Below the pieces are notes generated by a model. The model ran no database searches. It had not been told where the DNA came from and saw only the letters and a list, made by a program, of their open reading frames with translations. A program made the position numbers and the translations under genes. A stretch of DNA of 64,000 nucleotides from contig JANXWK010000016.1 in the NCBI GenBank assembly GCA_025351165.1, positions 1-64,000 on the forward strand, in the 5' to 3' direction. Position 1 is the stretch's first letter. Each line of letters begins with the position of its first letter. This document shows positions 18,900 to 28,635 of this stretch, piece by piece. Source of the DNA: Hyphomicrobiales bacterium. GTDB lineage: Bacteria; Pseudomonadota; Alphaproteobacteria; Rhizobiales; Beijerinckiaceae.

Positions 18900-20381
18900 A
18901 TGTCTACATTAATACAACAACTCGATAATGCAGATAGTGTGCGTAAGAAACTAAGCAAAATTACAACCCAAGCGCATAAATCCAAATTTGGTCAATTTAT
19001 GACACCATCAAATATAGCTAAATTCATGGCTTCTTTGTTTGTGAATAATGATAATTCTCACTGTCATTTGCTGGATGCTGGTGCAGGAGTCGGTGCATTA
19101 TCATGTGCTTTTTTAGATCGTTGGAATAATAATAACTTTAATTTTAAAACAGTTGAAATTAGCGCCTATGAAATTGATGATAAATTACACGACTATCTTG
19201 CTCGCCATCTTGGTGAATATCCAAGGGCAAAGTCAACAATTATTGGAGGGGATTTTATTGAGTTAAACACTCAAGGTACTTTGTTTTCTGAATGTAAGTA
19301 TACTCATGCTATACTTAATCCACCATATAAAAAAATAAAAAGTACATCACTCCATCGTCAAGCATTACGAACAGTTGGAATTGAAACAGTAAATCTTTAT
19401 TCTGCATTCGTGGCTCTTGCAGTTAACCTTACAGAAATAGGCGGTCAAATTGTTGCTATAATCCCTCGTAGCTTTTGTAATGGTCCATATTATCGATCTT
19501 TCAGAAAATTTATTTTAGCTAAAGCATCTATTGAGTACATTCACTTATTTGAAACGCGCGATAAAACTTTTAAAGACGATAGTGTGCTGCAAGAAAATGT
19601 TATTATTAAACTCAGACGTGGTTGCGTTCAAAAATCTATTACTATTTCAACTTTTACAGATGATAATTTTGAAAATATTAAAATTAATCAGCACCCATAT
19701 AACAGGATTGTCTTTCCCAATGATCCAGAAAAATTCATCCATATTCCAATAGGAGCAGAAAAAAGTACTGTAGAGCTTTCGAAAAATATCAACCATACCA
19801 TTCAAGAACTTGGTATAAATATTTCAACTGGGCCTGTGGTTGACTTTCGTCTAAAAGAACATTTACATGACATGCCACAAAAAGGTACTGTACCTTTACT
19901 TTACCCAATTCATTTCGATATAAACGGCACAAATTGGCCTAAAATAGGATCAAAAAAACCTAATGCTATAAGCTGTAATAATGAAACTTTAAAATGGCTT
20001 TATCCAAATGGTTTTTATTGTGTTGTTCGTAGATTTTCATCAAAAGAAGAAAAACGACGCATAGTAGCAAGTGTTGTTGACCCTTCATCGTTTGGAATGG
20101 CAACAATGCTTGGTTTTGAAAATCACTTAAACATTTTTCATTGCAACAAAAATGCATTAACGCGCTCATTTGCTTATGGATTGGCTGTTTTTCTAAATAG
20201 TACGGCTGTTGATGAAAATTTCAGGCGTTTTAATGGTCATACTCAAGTTAACGTTACAGATTTAAAATTTATAAAATACCCAAGTAAAAATGAATTGATT
20301 AAATTAGGAGAATGGGCACTGGCTGTACCTTTTTTAAACCAAGAAAATATCGACACCCAATTTGAAAGAATTTCAAATTGA
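18900..20381 (+). CDS. type II DNA adenine N6-methyltransferase of a BsuBI/PstI-type system
   Basis: Protective methyltransferase of a restriction-modification pair; it would methylate adenine in the recognition site using S-adenosylmethionine. The 493-residue protein has the gamma-class order: SAM motif DAGAGVGALS at 59-68 followed by catalytic NPPY at 140-143, then a target-recognition region in the C-terminal half. The early KSKFGQFMTPSNIAKFM is typical of the Eco57I/BsuBI-like group. Base composition is visibly more AT-rich than its neighbours, suggesting horizontal acquisition. Its stop codon overlaps the start of the endonuclease gene by 4 bp. No controller gene is seen, and 18734-18899 upstream is empty apart from AT-rich promoter-like DNA. 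Confidence 0.92.
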   Translation: MSTLIQQLDNADSVRKKLSKITTQAHKSKFGQFMTPSNIAKFMASLFVNNDNSHCHLLDAGAGVGALSCAFLDRWNNNNFNFKTVEISAYEIDDKLHDYLARHLGEYPRAKSTIIGGDFIELNTQGTLFSECKYTHAILNPPYKKIKSTSLHRQALRTVGIETVNLYSAFVALAVNLTEIGGQIVAIIPRSFCNGPYYRSFRKFILAKASIEYIHLFETRDKTFKDDSVLQENVIIKLRRGCVQKSITISTFTDDNFENIKINQHPYNRIVFPNDPEKFIHIPIGAEKSTVELSKNINHTIQELGINISTGPVVDFRLKEHLHDMPQKGTVPLLYPIHFDINGTNWPKIGSKKPNAISCNNETLKWLYPNGFYCVVRRFSSKEEKRRIVASVVDPSSFGMATMLGFENHLNIFHCNKNALTRSFAYGLAVFLNSTAVDENFRRFNGHTQVNVTDLKFIKYPSKNELIKLGEWALAVPFLNQENIDTQFERISN

Positions 20382-21340
20382 ATACAAAATCAGATTATAT
20401 TAAAGCCGCTAATATTACAATTGTTTCTTTGGGATTACCGAAAGCTCAACAAAATGATCGTTCGGCATTATCGTTGTTGGCTTTACTAAATCTTACGCCT
20501 AACAAACCATGGAATCTAGCGGAAAACCCACTAATTGGAATTACCCCTCTGATGGAGTGGATCAAAACCAATTACAACAAAGATTACGCTCCGAATAGTC
20601 GTGAAACATTTCGTCGTCAAACCATGCATCAATTTTGTGATGCAGGGCTTGTTGCATATAATCCAGACAAACCCGATCGTTCGGTAAACAGTCCAAAAGC
20701 TATTTATCAAATTCGACCAGATACGTTAACACTTATAAGATCTTTTGGCAGCCCAGAATGGCACGAACACCTTACAAGCTATCTTGCTGATCGTGAAACA
20801 CTTATTGCTCGTTATGCTATGGCGCGCGAACAAAATCGTATTCCTGTAAAGCTTGCTCCAGATAAGGTAATAACTCTTAGTCCAGGAGATCATAGTGAAC
20901 TGATTAAAGCTATAATAGAGGATTTTGCCCCACGTTTTGCACCAGATAGTGTCCTTATATATGCTGGTGATACTGGTAAAAAATGGGGATATTTTGATGC
21001 CGTCCTGTTGGAAGAACTTGGTTTAACCATTGATACACACGGAAAAATGCCAGATGTAGTTTTACATTTTACAAAAATGAATTGGCTTATTTTAGTTGAG
21101 TCAGTTACAAGCCATGGCCCAGTTGATGGAAAACGCCAAGCAGAATTATCAAACCTTTTTTCAAGCTCAAAAGCTGGATTGGTCTATGTGACTGCCTTTC
21201 CAAACAAAACTATTATGGGAAAATACCTTGGAGAAATTGCTTGGGAAACAGAAGTATGGGTTGCAGATGCTCCATCACACTTGATCCATTTCAATGGAGT
21301 AAGATTTCTTGGTCCTTATAAAGAACAATCGAAATTTTAA
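20378..21340 (+). CDS. BsuBI/PstI-family type II restriction endonuclease
   Basis: Restriction enzyme partner of the methyltransferase. The 320-residue length matches BsuBI and PstI (about 316-326). The N-terminal helical domain (about 1-150) includes RETFRRQTMHQFCDAGLV and NPDKPDRSVNSPKA, conserved in this family. The C-terminal PD-type nuclease core has DTGKKWGYFD (198-207), PDVV (225-228) and ESVTSHGP (241-248); Glu241 is probably catalytic. BsuBI and PstI cut CTGCAG, but target specificity here is only inferred. The start is TTG at 20378, read as TTGA overlapping the methyltransferase stop, which would keep nuclease translation low. No frame damage is visible. Confidence 0.9.
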   Translation: MNTKSDYIKAANITIVSLGLPKAQQNDRSALSLLALLNLTPNKPWNLAENPLIGITPLMEWIKTNYNKDYAPNSRETFRRQTMHQFCDAGLVAYNPDKPDRSVNSPKAIYQIRPDTLTLIRSFGSPEWHEHLTSYLADRETLIARYAMAREQNRIPVKLAPDKVITLSPGDHSELIKAIIEDFAPRFAPDSVLIYAGDTGKKWGYFDAVLLEELGLTIDTHGKMPDVVLHFTKMNWLILVESVTSHGPVDGKRQAELSNLFSSSKAGLVYVTAFPNKTIMGKYLGEIAWETEVWVADAPSHLIHFNGVRFLGPYKEQSKF

Positions 21341-21457
21341 TTGAAATTATTAAATTTACAGGATCACCCCACTTTCTGTTAATCACCCCTCATTTCCCTT
21401 TGCCATATTCAAAACCCTTGGCTATAGAAAAGCCTTAGCATCATATTCACGCAGCAT

Positions 21458-21488
21458 AGCCCAATTGGTTCAAACCAGTTCTGGGGCT
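21458..21488 (+). promoter_or_regulatory. hairpin in the carB leader
   Basis: AGCCC (21458-21462) pairs with GGGCT (21484-21488), and AATTGGTT (21463-21470) pairs with AACCAGTT (21473-21480) with one wobble, leaving a small bulge. It is followed by an A-run, not a T-run, so it is not a standard terminator. It lies 30 bp before the carB start and could affect mRNA stability or translation. This is inference from base pairing only. Confidence 0.4.
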
Positions 21489-21517
21489 AAAAACGCGCAA
21501 CAACATAAGGGGCCATC

Positions 21518-24500
21518 ATGCCAAAACGTACCGATATATCGACCATTCTCATCATCGGTGCGGGGCCTATTGTCATTGGCCAAGCCTGCGAGTTTGACTA
21601 TTCGGGTACGCAGGCCGTGAAAGCCTTGAAAGCCGAAGGCTACCGCATAGTGCTGGTTAATTCCAATCCTGCAACAATCATGACCGATCCTGATTTGGCA
21701 GATAGCACTTATGTTGAACCCATAACGCCAGAAATTGTTGCTAAAATTATCGAAAAAGAAAAGAAAAATGTACCAGAGGGCACTGTCTTTGCGCTTCTTC
21801 CAACAATGGGTGGACAGACGGCCCTTAACTGCGCTCTCAGCCTCGAAAAAATGGGCGTTCTTAAACAGCATAATGTCGAAATGATTGGTGCAACTGCCCA
21901 TGCCATCAACAAAGCAGAAGACCGTGAACTGTTTCGGGATGCAATGACAAAAATTGGTCTTGATACGCCAAAATCCTTCCAGATCAAAACCTTGGCTCAG
22001 GCTTTGGATGCTCTGGAAGACATTGGCCTGCCAGCCATACTGCGCCCCTCTTTTACTATGGGTGGCACAGGCGGTGGCATTGCCTACAACAAGGCAGAAT
22101 TTATCGAAATTATTGAGCGTGGCATAGATGCATCCCCCACCAACGAGGTGTTAGTGGAAGAAAGTGTGCTAGGCTGGAAAGAATATGAGATGGAGGTGGT
22201 GCGCGACAAAGCTGACAACTGCATCATCATCTGTTCAATCGAGAATATTGACCCAATGGGCGTGCATACAGGCGATAGCATAACCGTTGCCCCTGCCCTT
22301 ACCCTGACCGATAAAGAATACCAGATCATGCGCGATGCCTCATTGGCTGTTCTGCGCGAAATTGGTGTTGAGACAGGCGGATCAAACGTACAATTTGCCG
22401 TAAACCCAGAAAATGGGCGCATGATTGTCATCGAGATGAACCCGCGTGTCTCGCGCTCATCTGCTCTTGCTTCAAAAGCCACAGGTTTTCCAATTGCAAA
22501 AGTGGCAGCAAAACTAGCTGTTGGTTACACCCTGGATGAAATTTCAAATGATATAACAGGTGGAGCAACGCCAGCATCATTCGAACCAACAATAGATTAT
22601 GTCGTTACAAAAATTCCACGTTTTGCGTTTGAAAAATTTCCAGGTGCCGATCCAACCCTTACCACATCCATGAAATCGGTTGGGGAAGCTATGGCTATTG
22701 GACGCACATTTAATGAAAGTTTGCAAAAAGCTCTGCGCTCACTGGAAACTGGCCTCACAGGCCTGGACGATATTGAAATTGAAGGCCTCGGCAAAGGGGA
22801 TGATAAAAATGCCATCAAGGCGGCCCTTGGTACACCAACGCCAGACCGCTTGCTTAAAGTGGCGCAAGCCCTGCGTTTAGGGGTGGATGCGGCGCAGGTT
22901 TACGCATCATGCAAAATAGATCCATGGTTCATTGAACGTTTACAGGAAATTGTTGGCGAAGAGGCACGCGTTAAACAGCACGGACTGCCACAAACACCAA
23001 AGGCTTTTCGTGAACTTAAAGCTCATGGATTTTCAGATGCACGCCTTGCCACACTCACCAATCAAACTGAAAGTGCCGTCAGCGCCCATCGCTTATCACT
23101 TGATGTCCATCCTGTTTTTAAACGTATCGATACCTGCGCGGCAGAATTTGCATCTCCCACAGCCTACATGTATTCAACGTATCAGGCTCCTTTTGCAGGC
23201 ACTCTTGCAGATGAATCTCAGCCCACAAATGCCAAAAAAGTTATTATCCTGGGCGGCGGCCCAAATCGCATAGGTCAAGGTATTGAGTTTGATTATTGCT
23301 GCTGTCATGCCTGCTTTGCCCTATCAGAAGCTGGCTATGAAACAATTATGGTCAATTGCAACCCTGAAACTGTTTCCACTGATTATGACACATCGGATCG
23401 TTTGTATTTTGAACCGCTCACAATAGAAGACGTGCTTGAGATTATCCGTAAAGAACAGGAAAATGGTACGTTACACGGCGTTATTGTGCAGTTTGGCGGC
23501 CAGACGCCGCTTAAACTGGCAGAGGCGCTGGATGCTGCAAAAGTACCAATTCTTGGGACATCGCCAGACGCGATTGATCTGGCGGAAGATCGCGACAGAT
23601 TCAAACGTGTGCTGGACAAACTAGGCCTCAAACAGCCTGTCAATGGCATTGCCTACTCCGTTGAGCAAAGCCGCCTCATTGCAACTGATCTTGGTTTTCC
23701 ATTTGTTGTGCGCCCATCCTATGTGCTTGGCGGGCGGGCTATGGCCATCATTCATGATGAGGCAGCCTTTAGCGATTATCTGCTTGGCACACTGCCAAGC
23801 CTTATCCCATCTGATGTTAAAGCTCGTTACCCAAATGACAAAACCGGGCAGATCAACACTGTGTTGGGCAAAAACCCGTTACTGTTTGATCGGTATCTCA
23901 CCAATGCCGTTGAGGTGGATGTGGATTGCCTGAGCGATGGGGTTACAAGTTATGTTGCTGGCATTATGGAGCATATTGAGGAAGCTGGCATTCATTCAGG
24001 CGATAGTGCGTGCTCATTGCCTCCCCGCTCATTAGCCCCTGAAATGATTGTAGAACTCGAAAAACAAACCCATGCGCTGGCAAAAGGCTTAGGAGTTGTT
24101 GGCCTCATGAATGTACAGTTTGCAATTCAGGACGGTACAATTTTCGTGCTTGAGGTCAACCCACGCGCCTCACGCACAGTGCCGTTTGTGGCAAAAGTAG
24201 TCGGCAAGCCTATTGCTAAAATTGCAGCGAGAATCATGGCTGGCGAAAGTTTAGCCTCATTCAATTTAAAGCAGGAACCCCTGAAACATGTTGGCGTGAA
24301 AGAGGCTGTATTTCCCTTTGCCCGTTTTCCTGGCGTGGACACTGTTTTGGGGCCTGAAATGCGCTCAACAGGCGAGGTGATCGGCCTCGACACGCAATTT
24401 GATGTTGCTTTTGCCAAAAGCCAGTTGGGCGCGGGAACGCTCGTGCCAAAATCTGGCACAGTGTTTGTCAGCGTGCGTGAGGATGATAAACAGCGCATTT

Positions 24501-24844
24501 TGCCAACGATGAAAATGCTTGTGGAGCTTGGCTTTAAAATTGTGGCAACCAGTGGCACCCAGCGTTATCTGAATGAAAACAATGTAGCAGCTACCAGCAT
24601 AAATAAAGTGCTTGAGGGCCGCCCCCATATTGTGGATGCGATCAAAAATGGTGGTATTCAGCTGGTGTTTAATACAACTGAGGGCGCGCAGGCCATGAAT
24701 GATAGCAGGTCCTTGCGCCGTGCAGCTCTTATGGGTAAAGTGCCCTATTACACCACCCTTGCAGGCTCTATTGCCGCCGCAGAAGGGATTAGAGCCTATA
24801 CAAAAGGCGAATTGCAGGTACGCGCATTGCAGGAGTATTTTTAA
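21518..24844 (+). CDS. carB: carbamoyl-phosphate synthase large subunit
   Basis: Makes carbamoyl phosphate for arginine and pyrimidine synthesis together with the glutaminase subunit CarA, which is not in this window. The 1108 residues show the duplicated layout: the first carboxyphosphate half ([19 protein letters not shown] near the start, [12 protein letters not shown]), an oligomerisation region, the second carbamoyl-phosphate half ([31 protein letters not shown]) and a C-terminal MGS-like allosteric domain ([14 protein letters not shown]). AAGGGG lies upstream of the ATG at a good distance. mazG follows after 6 bp and is likely co-transcribed. The gene marks the end of the restriction-modification insert. 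Confidence 0.97.
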   Translation: MPKRTDISTILIIGAGPIVIGQACEFDYSGTQAVKALKAEGYRIVLVNSNPATIMTDPDLADSTYVEPITPEIVAKIIEKEKKNVPEGTVFALLPTMGGQTALNCALSLEKMGVLKQHNVEMIGATAHAINKAEDRELFRDAMTKIGLDTPKSFQIKTLAQALDALEDIGLPAILRPSFTMGGTGGGIAYNKAEFIEIIERGIDASPTNEVLVEESVLGWKEYEMEVVRDKADNCIIICSIENIDPMGVHTGDSITVAPALTLTDKEYQIMRDASLAVLREIGVETGGSNVQFAVNPENGRMIVIEMNPRVSRSSALASKATGFPIAKVAAKLAVGYTLDEISNDITGGATPASFEPTIDYVVTKIPRFAFEKFPGADPTLTTSMKSVGEAMAIGRTFNESLQKALRSLETGLTGLDDIEIEGLGKGDDKNAIKAALGTPTPDRLLKVAQALRLGVDAAQVYASCKIDPWFIERLQEIVGEEARVKQHGLPQTPKAFRELKAHGFSDARLATLTNQTESAVSAHRLSLDVHPVFKRIDTCAAEFASPTAYMYSTYQAPFAGTLADESQPTNAKKVIILGGGPNRIGQGIEFDYCCCHACFALSEAGYETIMVNCNPETVSTDYDTSDRLYFEPLTIEDVLEIIRKEQENGTLHGVIVQFGGQTPLKLAEALDAAKVPILGTSPDAIDLAEDRDRFKRVLDKLGLKQPVNGIAYSVEQSRLIATDLGFPFVVRPSYVLGGRAMAIIHDEAAFSDYLLGTLPSLIPSDVKARYPNDKTGQINTVLGKNPLLFDRYLTNAVEVDVDCLSDGVTSYVAGIMEHIEEAGIHSGDSACSLPPRSLAPEMIVELEKQTHALAKGLGVVGLMNVQFAIQDGTIFVLEVNPRASRTVPFVAKVVGKPIAKIAARIMAGESLASFNLKQEPLKHVGVKEAVFPFARFPGVDTVLGPEMRSTGEVIGLDTQFDVAFAKSQLGAGTLVPKSGTVFVSVREDDKQRILPTMKMLVELGFKIVATSGTQRYLNENNVAATSINKVLEGRPHIVDAIKNGGIQLVFNTTEGAQAMNDSRSLRRAALMGKVPYYTTLAGSIAAAEGIRAYTKGELQVRALQEYF

Positions 24845-24850
24845 TTAAAA

Positions 24851-25684
24851 ATGCCCTACTCCCCCTCCACCAAAATCCAGCACCTTCTCAAAATCATGCA
24901 AACCTTGCGTGATCCTGTTAATGGCTGCCCATGGGACATTGAGCAGGGCTTTGAAAGCATAGCGCCCTACACGCTGGAAGAAGCGGAGGAAGTTGTTGAA
25001 GCCATAAAAAGCGGCGATAGATCAGCGCTTTGCGAGGAGCTGGGCGATCTGCTGTTACAGGTTGTATTCCACGCCCAAATTGCAGATGAAGAAGGCAGCT
25101 TTAATTTTGGTAATGTGGTGGAGGCAATTTCAACCAAAATGATCCGCCGTCATCCACATGTGTTTGGCGATAAAAAAGGCATTTCCAGCCAAGAGGTTAA
25201 AGTGCTCTGGCAGAAGATTAAGGCACAGGAAAAAACTGATCGCGCTCAAAAACGTCTGGCCGCTGGTTTGGAGCCTGAATCTGACAGCATTTTGAATGGC
25301 GTGCGCACAACGCAGCCAGCCCTAACCAGAGCCTTGAAATTGCAGGAAAAAGCAGCCTCTGTAGGTTTTGACTGGGATAATCCAAAACTTGTTCTGGCAA
25401 AATTACGAGAAGAAATAGACGAGATTGAAGAAGCAATTAACATAAAACATCAGGCAGATATCCATGAGGAAATTGGCGATCTGCTCTTTGTCATTGCTAA
25501 CCTTGCCCGCCACATGAATGGTAACCCTGAGACCATTTTGCATGAAGCAAACTCAAAATTTGAGCGTCGGTTTAAACAGGTTGAGACTATGGTAAAAGAA
25601 CAGAATGGCTCATTCCTGAATGCTGATTTAGCCAAAATGGAGGCTGCCTGGCAAACTGTAAAGCAGTTAGAACAGCAAGCTTAA
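24851..25684 (+). CDS. mazG: nucleoside triphosphate pyrophosphohydrolase MazG
   Basis: Cytosolic all-alpha NTP pyrophosphohydrolase that cleaves (d)NTPs to monophosphates and removes abnormal nucleotides. The 277-residue protein has the full tandem MazG layout. The first domain (about 10-120) carries CPWDIEQ, EEAEEVVEAI and EELGDLLLQVVFHA, which form the Mg-binding EExxE/ExxD set. A second domain (about 165-260) carries EEIDEIEEAI and EEIGDLLFVIANLARH. It lies 6 bp after carB. Confidence 0.95.
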   Translation: MPYSPSTKIQHLLKIMQTLRDPVNGCPWDIEQGFESIAPYTLEEAEEVVEAIKSGDRSALCEELGDLLLQVVFHAQIADEEGSFNFGNVVEAISTKMIRRHPHVFGDKKGISSQEVKVLWQKIKAQEKTDRAQKRLAAGLEPESDSILNGVRTTQPALTRALKLQEKAASVGFDWDNPKLVLAKLREEIDEIEEAINIKHQADIHEEIGDLLFVIANLARHMNGNPETILHEANSKFERRFKQVETMVKEQNGSFLNADLAKMEAAWQTVKQLEQQA

Positions 25685-25775
25685 ACGTAAAACTCAATTT
25701 GGAGCATAGCGTGATGCCTCTGAATCACATAGAATTGGTTTGATTACACTAGCCTCCTATAATGAAATTTATATC

Positions 25776-26474
25776 ATGAATCTTGGATTTGGAATAACAG
25801 ACCTTGTTGCACTGCTATTTTTTATCAGCTGCTGGCTGGCTTATCATTATTTTGCAGAGATACCCCGCAAAGGGCAGCCATCTCTCAATATTTTGATGAA
25901 TGACTACCGCGTAGCCTGGATGCAGGAAATGTTTCCTCGCGAAAATCGCATTGTGGATACAACAATTTCAGCCTCATTACAAAATGGCACAGCCTTTTTT
26001 GCATCCACATCGCTTGTGGCCCTTGGCGCAACACTTACTCTGCTGCGTTCATCCAATGAATTCATCTCGATTTTTGCAGATATTGCCTTTATTGAACCAC
26101 CAACTAAAGCTGGTTGGGAAATAAGAGTGATAGGCCTGGCTGTAATTTTTGCCTATGCATTTTTCAAATTTGCCTGGTCATATAGGCTGTTTAATTATTG
26201 TGCGATATTGATTGGTGCAACACCCCAACGCAACAGCGAAAATACGGTTGAAATCAAAAATGCCCTGCATCGCGCCTCAGCAATGAACATTGTAGCTGGA
26301 CGGCATTTTAACAGGGGACAGCGCGCCTTCTTTTTTGCTCTTGCATATCTTGGCTGGTTCATAAGCCCATGGTTGTTTATGGTCACAACAGGTGCATCGC
26401 TTTATGCAATGTGGCACAGGCAATTTGCATCTGATGCATTGCGGTGTTTAACCCACCTGGATGAAAACCCATAA
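25776..26474 (+). CDS. DUF599 domain-containing membrane protein
   Basis: Polytopic membrane protein of the DUF599 family, function unknown. From the ATG at 25776 it has 232 residues; a TTG start at 25740 would add 12. Four hydrophobic segments are visible: near 6-24, 75-95, 115-135 and 195-220. Between the first and second lies MLMNDYR-like sequence with WMQEMFPRENRIVDT, and the region near FNRGQRAFFFALAYLGWF is typical of the family. The 3' end overlaps the DUF3253 gene by 14 bp if that gene starts at 26461. Confidence 0.85.
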   Translation: MNLGFGITDLVALLFFISCWLAYHYFAEIPRKGQPSLNILMNDYRVAWMQEMFPRENRIVDTTISASLQNGTAFFASTSLVALGATLTLLRSSNEFISIFADIAFIEPPTKAGWEIRVIGLAVIFAYAFFKFAWSYRLFNYCAILIGATPQRNSENTVEIKNALHRASAMNIVAGRHFNRGQRAFFFALAYLGWFISPWLFMVTTGASLYAMWHRQFASDALRCLTHLDENP

Positions 26475-26751
26475 TGAAAGCAGAACGATAATGCTGGAAA
26501 ACCAGATCGAAGTAATATTGCTGCGCCTTATATCAGAGCGCGGCCTTGATAAAACCATCTGCCCTTCGGAGGCTGCAATTGAAATTGCTGGTAAACAGGG
26601 TGAAGCCTGGGGCGCACTTATGCCTCAAATTCGTAAAATTGCCGTGCGACTCGCCAATGAAGGCAAAATTATAGTAACCCGCAAAGGTAAACAGGTTGAT
26701 CCAGATGATTTTAAGGGTGTTTACAGACTTGGCATGACGAGAATTGATTAA
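26461..26751 (+). CDS. DUF3253 domain-containing small protein
   Basis: 96-residue cytosolic protein matching the DUF3253 pattern: KTICPSEAA near residue 32, then WGALMPQIRKIAVRLANEG and VTRKGKQVDPDDFKGVYRLG at the end. This looks like a winged-helix fold. The function is unknown. Starts at 26461 or at the ATG at 26491 are possible; the latter begins MLENQIEVI and is closer to family length. It sits between the DUF599 gene and an EamA transporter with tight overlaps on both sides. Confidence 0.82.
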   Translation: MKTHNESRTIMLENQIEVILLRLISERGLDKTICPSEAAIEIAGKQGEAWGALMPQIRKIAVRLANEGKIIVTRKGKQVDPDDFKGVYRLGMTRID

Positions 26752-27685
26752 ACACGTGCAAAACCCCAGACCAAATATAATACTTGAGATATGCCTGCTG
26801 CTGGTTGTGGCAACGCTTTGGGGTGCATCGTACACATTCATCAAAATTGGCATTGAAACAATACCTCCAATTACATTCATAGCAGCCCGCACAATTATAG
26901 CAGGCCTTATTCTGCTCTGCGTTCTAAAAATCCGCAAGATCGGTCTCCCAACAGATATAGCAACATGGAAAAAATTTATATTCCAGGCTTGCTTCAACAG
27001 TGTTATTCCTTTCACGCTTGTGGCTTGGGCAGAACAGTATGTAAATGCAAGCCTGGCAGTTATTCTAAACTCTTCATCGCCAATTTTTGCCTTTTTACTT
27101 ACTTTTATACTTGCCCGTTGGCAGACATCCCCAACTCAAACTGCGACAAGGCTTAAGTTTTTTGGTGTAACATCTGGAATGCTTGGCCTCTGTATTATAG
27201 TTGGATTTCAAGCATTTACCAATCTTGGACGGGAGCTTATTCCACAAATAGCGCTTGTTGCTGCTGCCATGTGTTACGCAGGTGCAGCTTTTTTTGGACG
27301 ACAGTTTAAAAACCTTGATTCAATGGTGCCTGCAGCTGGCTCGCTTCTTTGCGGTGCTGTAATCTTGTTACCATTCAGCCTTATAGTAGATCAACCCTGG
27401 ACATTGCATCCATCACAAAACTCCATTCTCGCTTTGCTCTATCTGGCTATATTCTCAACAGCATTTGCATTTGTAATTATTTTCCGGCTTTTTCGAACTC
27501 TGGGGTCAGTTGGTGCTACATCACAGGCTTTTTTACGTGTACCGCTTGGGGTGATGATTGGTGCGTATTTCTTGAACGAGACCTTATCGTCAAACATGTG
27601 GGTTGGGCTGTTTTTTGTTGTTATCGGCGTTGCCGCCATGACAATCCCTGAAGATATTTTTAAACGCAGAAAACAGCTTGGCTAA
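26744..27685 (+). CDS. EamA/DMT-family transporter (first copy)
   Basis: Ten-helix drug/metabolite transporter-type protein with two repeated EamA halves. The first begins LWGASYTFIKIGIETIPP (about residues 26-43) and the second near ALVAAAMCYAGAAFFGRQF (about 170-190). The substrate cannot be inferred. The start is uncertain: TTG at 26744 overlaps the DUF3253 stop, and a GTG at 26756 is an alternative. A second EamA protein of similar design is at 58401. It is convergent with the GH25 gene. Confidence 0.88.
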   Translation: MIKHVQNPRPNIILEICLLLVVATLWGASYTFIKIGIETIPPITFIAARTIIAGLILLCVLKIRKIGLPTDIATWKKFIFQACFNSVIPFTLVAWAEQYVNASLAVILNSSSPIFAFLLTFILARWQTSPTQTATRLKFFGVTSGMLGLCIIVGFQAFTNLGRELIPQIALVAAAMCYAGAAFFGRQFKNLDSMVPAAGSLLCGAVILLPFSLIVDQPWTLHPSQNSILALLYLAIFSTAFAFVIIFRLFRTLGSVGATSQAFLRVPLGVMIGAYFLNETLSSNMWVGLFFVVIGVAAMTIPEDIFKRRKQLG

Positions 27686-27709
27686 CCAGTAAAACCTAGC
27701 TTCCTGCAT

Positions 27710-28534
27710 TTACTTTGTACCATTTTCGTTCAAAAACTTCTGCCATTGGGCTGGTGTACCGGCAAACACATTGCGGTCAACCGGGCCGCGTATGCCAGGC
27801 ATCAAGCCGGTTGTCGTATATTGCCAGAATGACCAATGCATTTCCTTGTAACGCTGGTGAGGCTCTGCCGCTGTTGAGCGTACCCAGTAAGGATATTCAT
27901 CAAACAAATTTCCAAGCACATCTTCATGGAAAGTAATATCTGTGTAGATAATGGGCTTTTTGCCTGTATGTTCTTCCATTGCTTTCAGCATGACACGAAT
28001 TTTGGCACGTGCCTCATCAAATGGAATGCGAGCAGGGCATGTGCGTGATTGGGAATTCCATTCCAGATCGAGCACGGGTGGCAATGCATCTGGGTCTGCT
28101 GGAACATTCTGCTTGAACCACGCAGCCTGTTCATGGGCAGAACGGCACCAGAATACAAAATGATAGGCTGAGCGCGGAATACCGGCAGCTTTGGCACCTT
28201 GCCAGTTGTCAAGAAAGCGATCATCAAGATGGTCACCCCCTTCAGTTGACTTTATAAAGGCAAAATGTACCCCTGCCGCTTTTACGCTTGGCCAGTCTAC
28301 ATCACCCTGCCATTTGGAAATATCTACACCCTCAATTTGAAAGTCTTTGGCCACAGCTACACCAGGATGCGGCTTTGTATCGCCTTTAATGGTTGAGTAT
28401 GCCTGAGAGTTATTGCTGCGCACAGAGCCTTTACGAATACTCGTGCTTTGTGAGCAGGCAACAAGGCTGAAAGCTGTACAGATGACTGCCAAAGCTTTTA
28501 TGGATAAAATTTTAGGATAAGAAAATGGTAACAT
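27710..28534 (-). CDS. GH25 lysozyme-like lipoprotein
   Basis: Glycoside hydrolase family 25 (Chalaropsis-type) muramidase fold, 274 residues. It begins with a lipoprotein signal ending in LVAC (Cys27), so it is likely anchored in a membrane facing the periplasm. The catalytic barrel shows GVDISKWQGDVDWPSVKAAG, FAFIKSTEGG, YHFVFWC, the acidic PPVLDLEWN with the probable catalytic Glu, and WSFWQYTTTG near the end. It would cleave between N-acetylmuramic acid and N-acetylglucosamine. It is divergent from a polysaccharide deacetylase gene, a context that also suggests cell-wall work. Confidence 0.92.
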   Translation of the reverse strand: MLPFSYPKILSIKALAVICTAFSLVACSQSTSIRKGSVRSNNSQAYSTIKGDTKPHPGVAVAKDFQIEGVDISKWQGDVDWPSVKAAGVHFAFIKSTEGGDHLDDRFLDNWQGAKAAGIPRSAYHFVFWCRSAHEQAAWFKQNVPADPDALPPVLDLEWNSQSRTCPARIPFDEARAKIRVMLKAMEEHTGKKPIIYTDITFHEDVLGNLFDEYPYWVRSTAAEPHQRYKEMHWSFWQYTTTGLMPGIRGPVDRNVFAGTPAQWQKFLNENGTK

Positions 28535-28635
28535 GATAGACTAAATGCACATAAATCTGTTAATTCGCTACAAAAAGATAAGGTTAACAAGCGCAAAAAA
28601 TATAATAATATATTTAAACTACCAGAAAGTTCGAT

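Noticed and set aside
18657-21517. tRNA-Pro as an attachment site for the restriction-modification insert
   Set aside because: I could not find a second copy of the tRNA 3' end between the endonuclease gene and carB, and there is no integrase.
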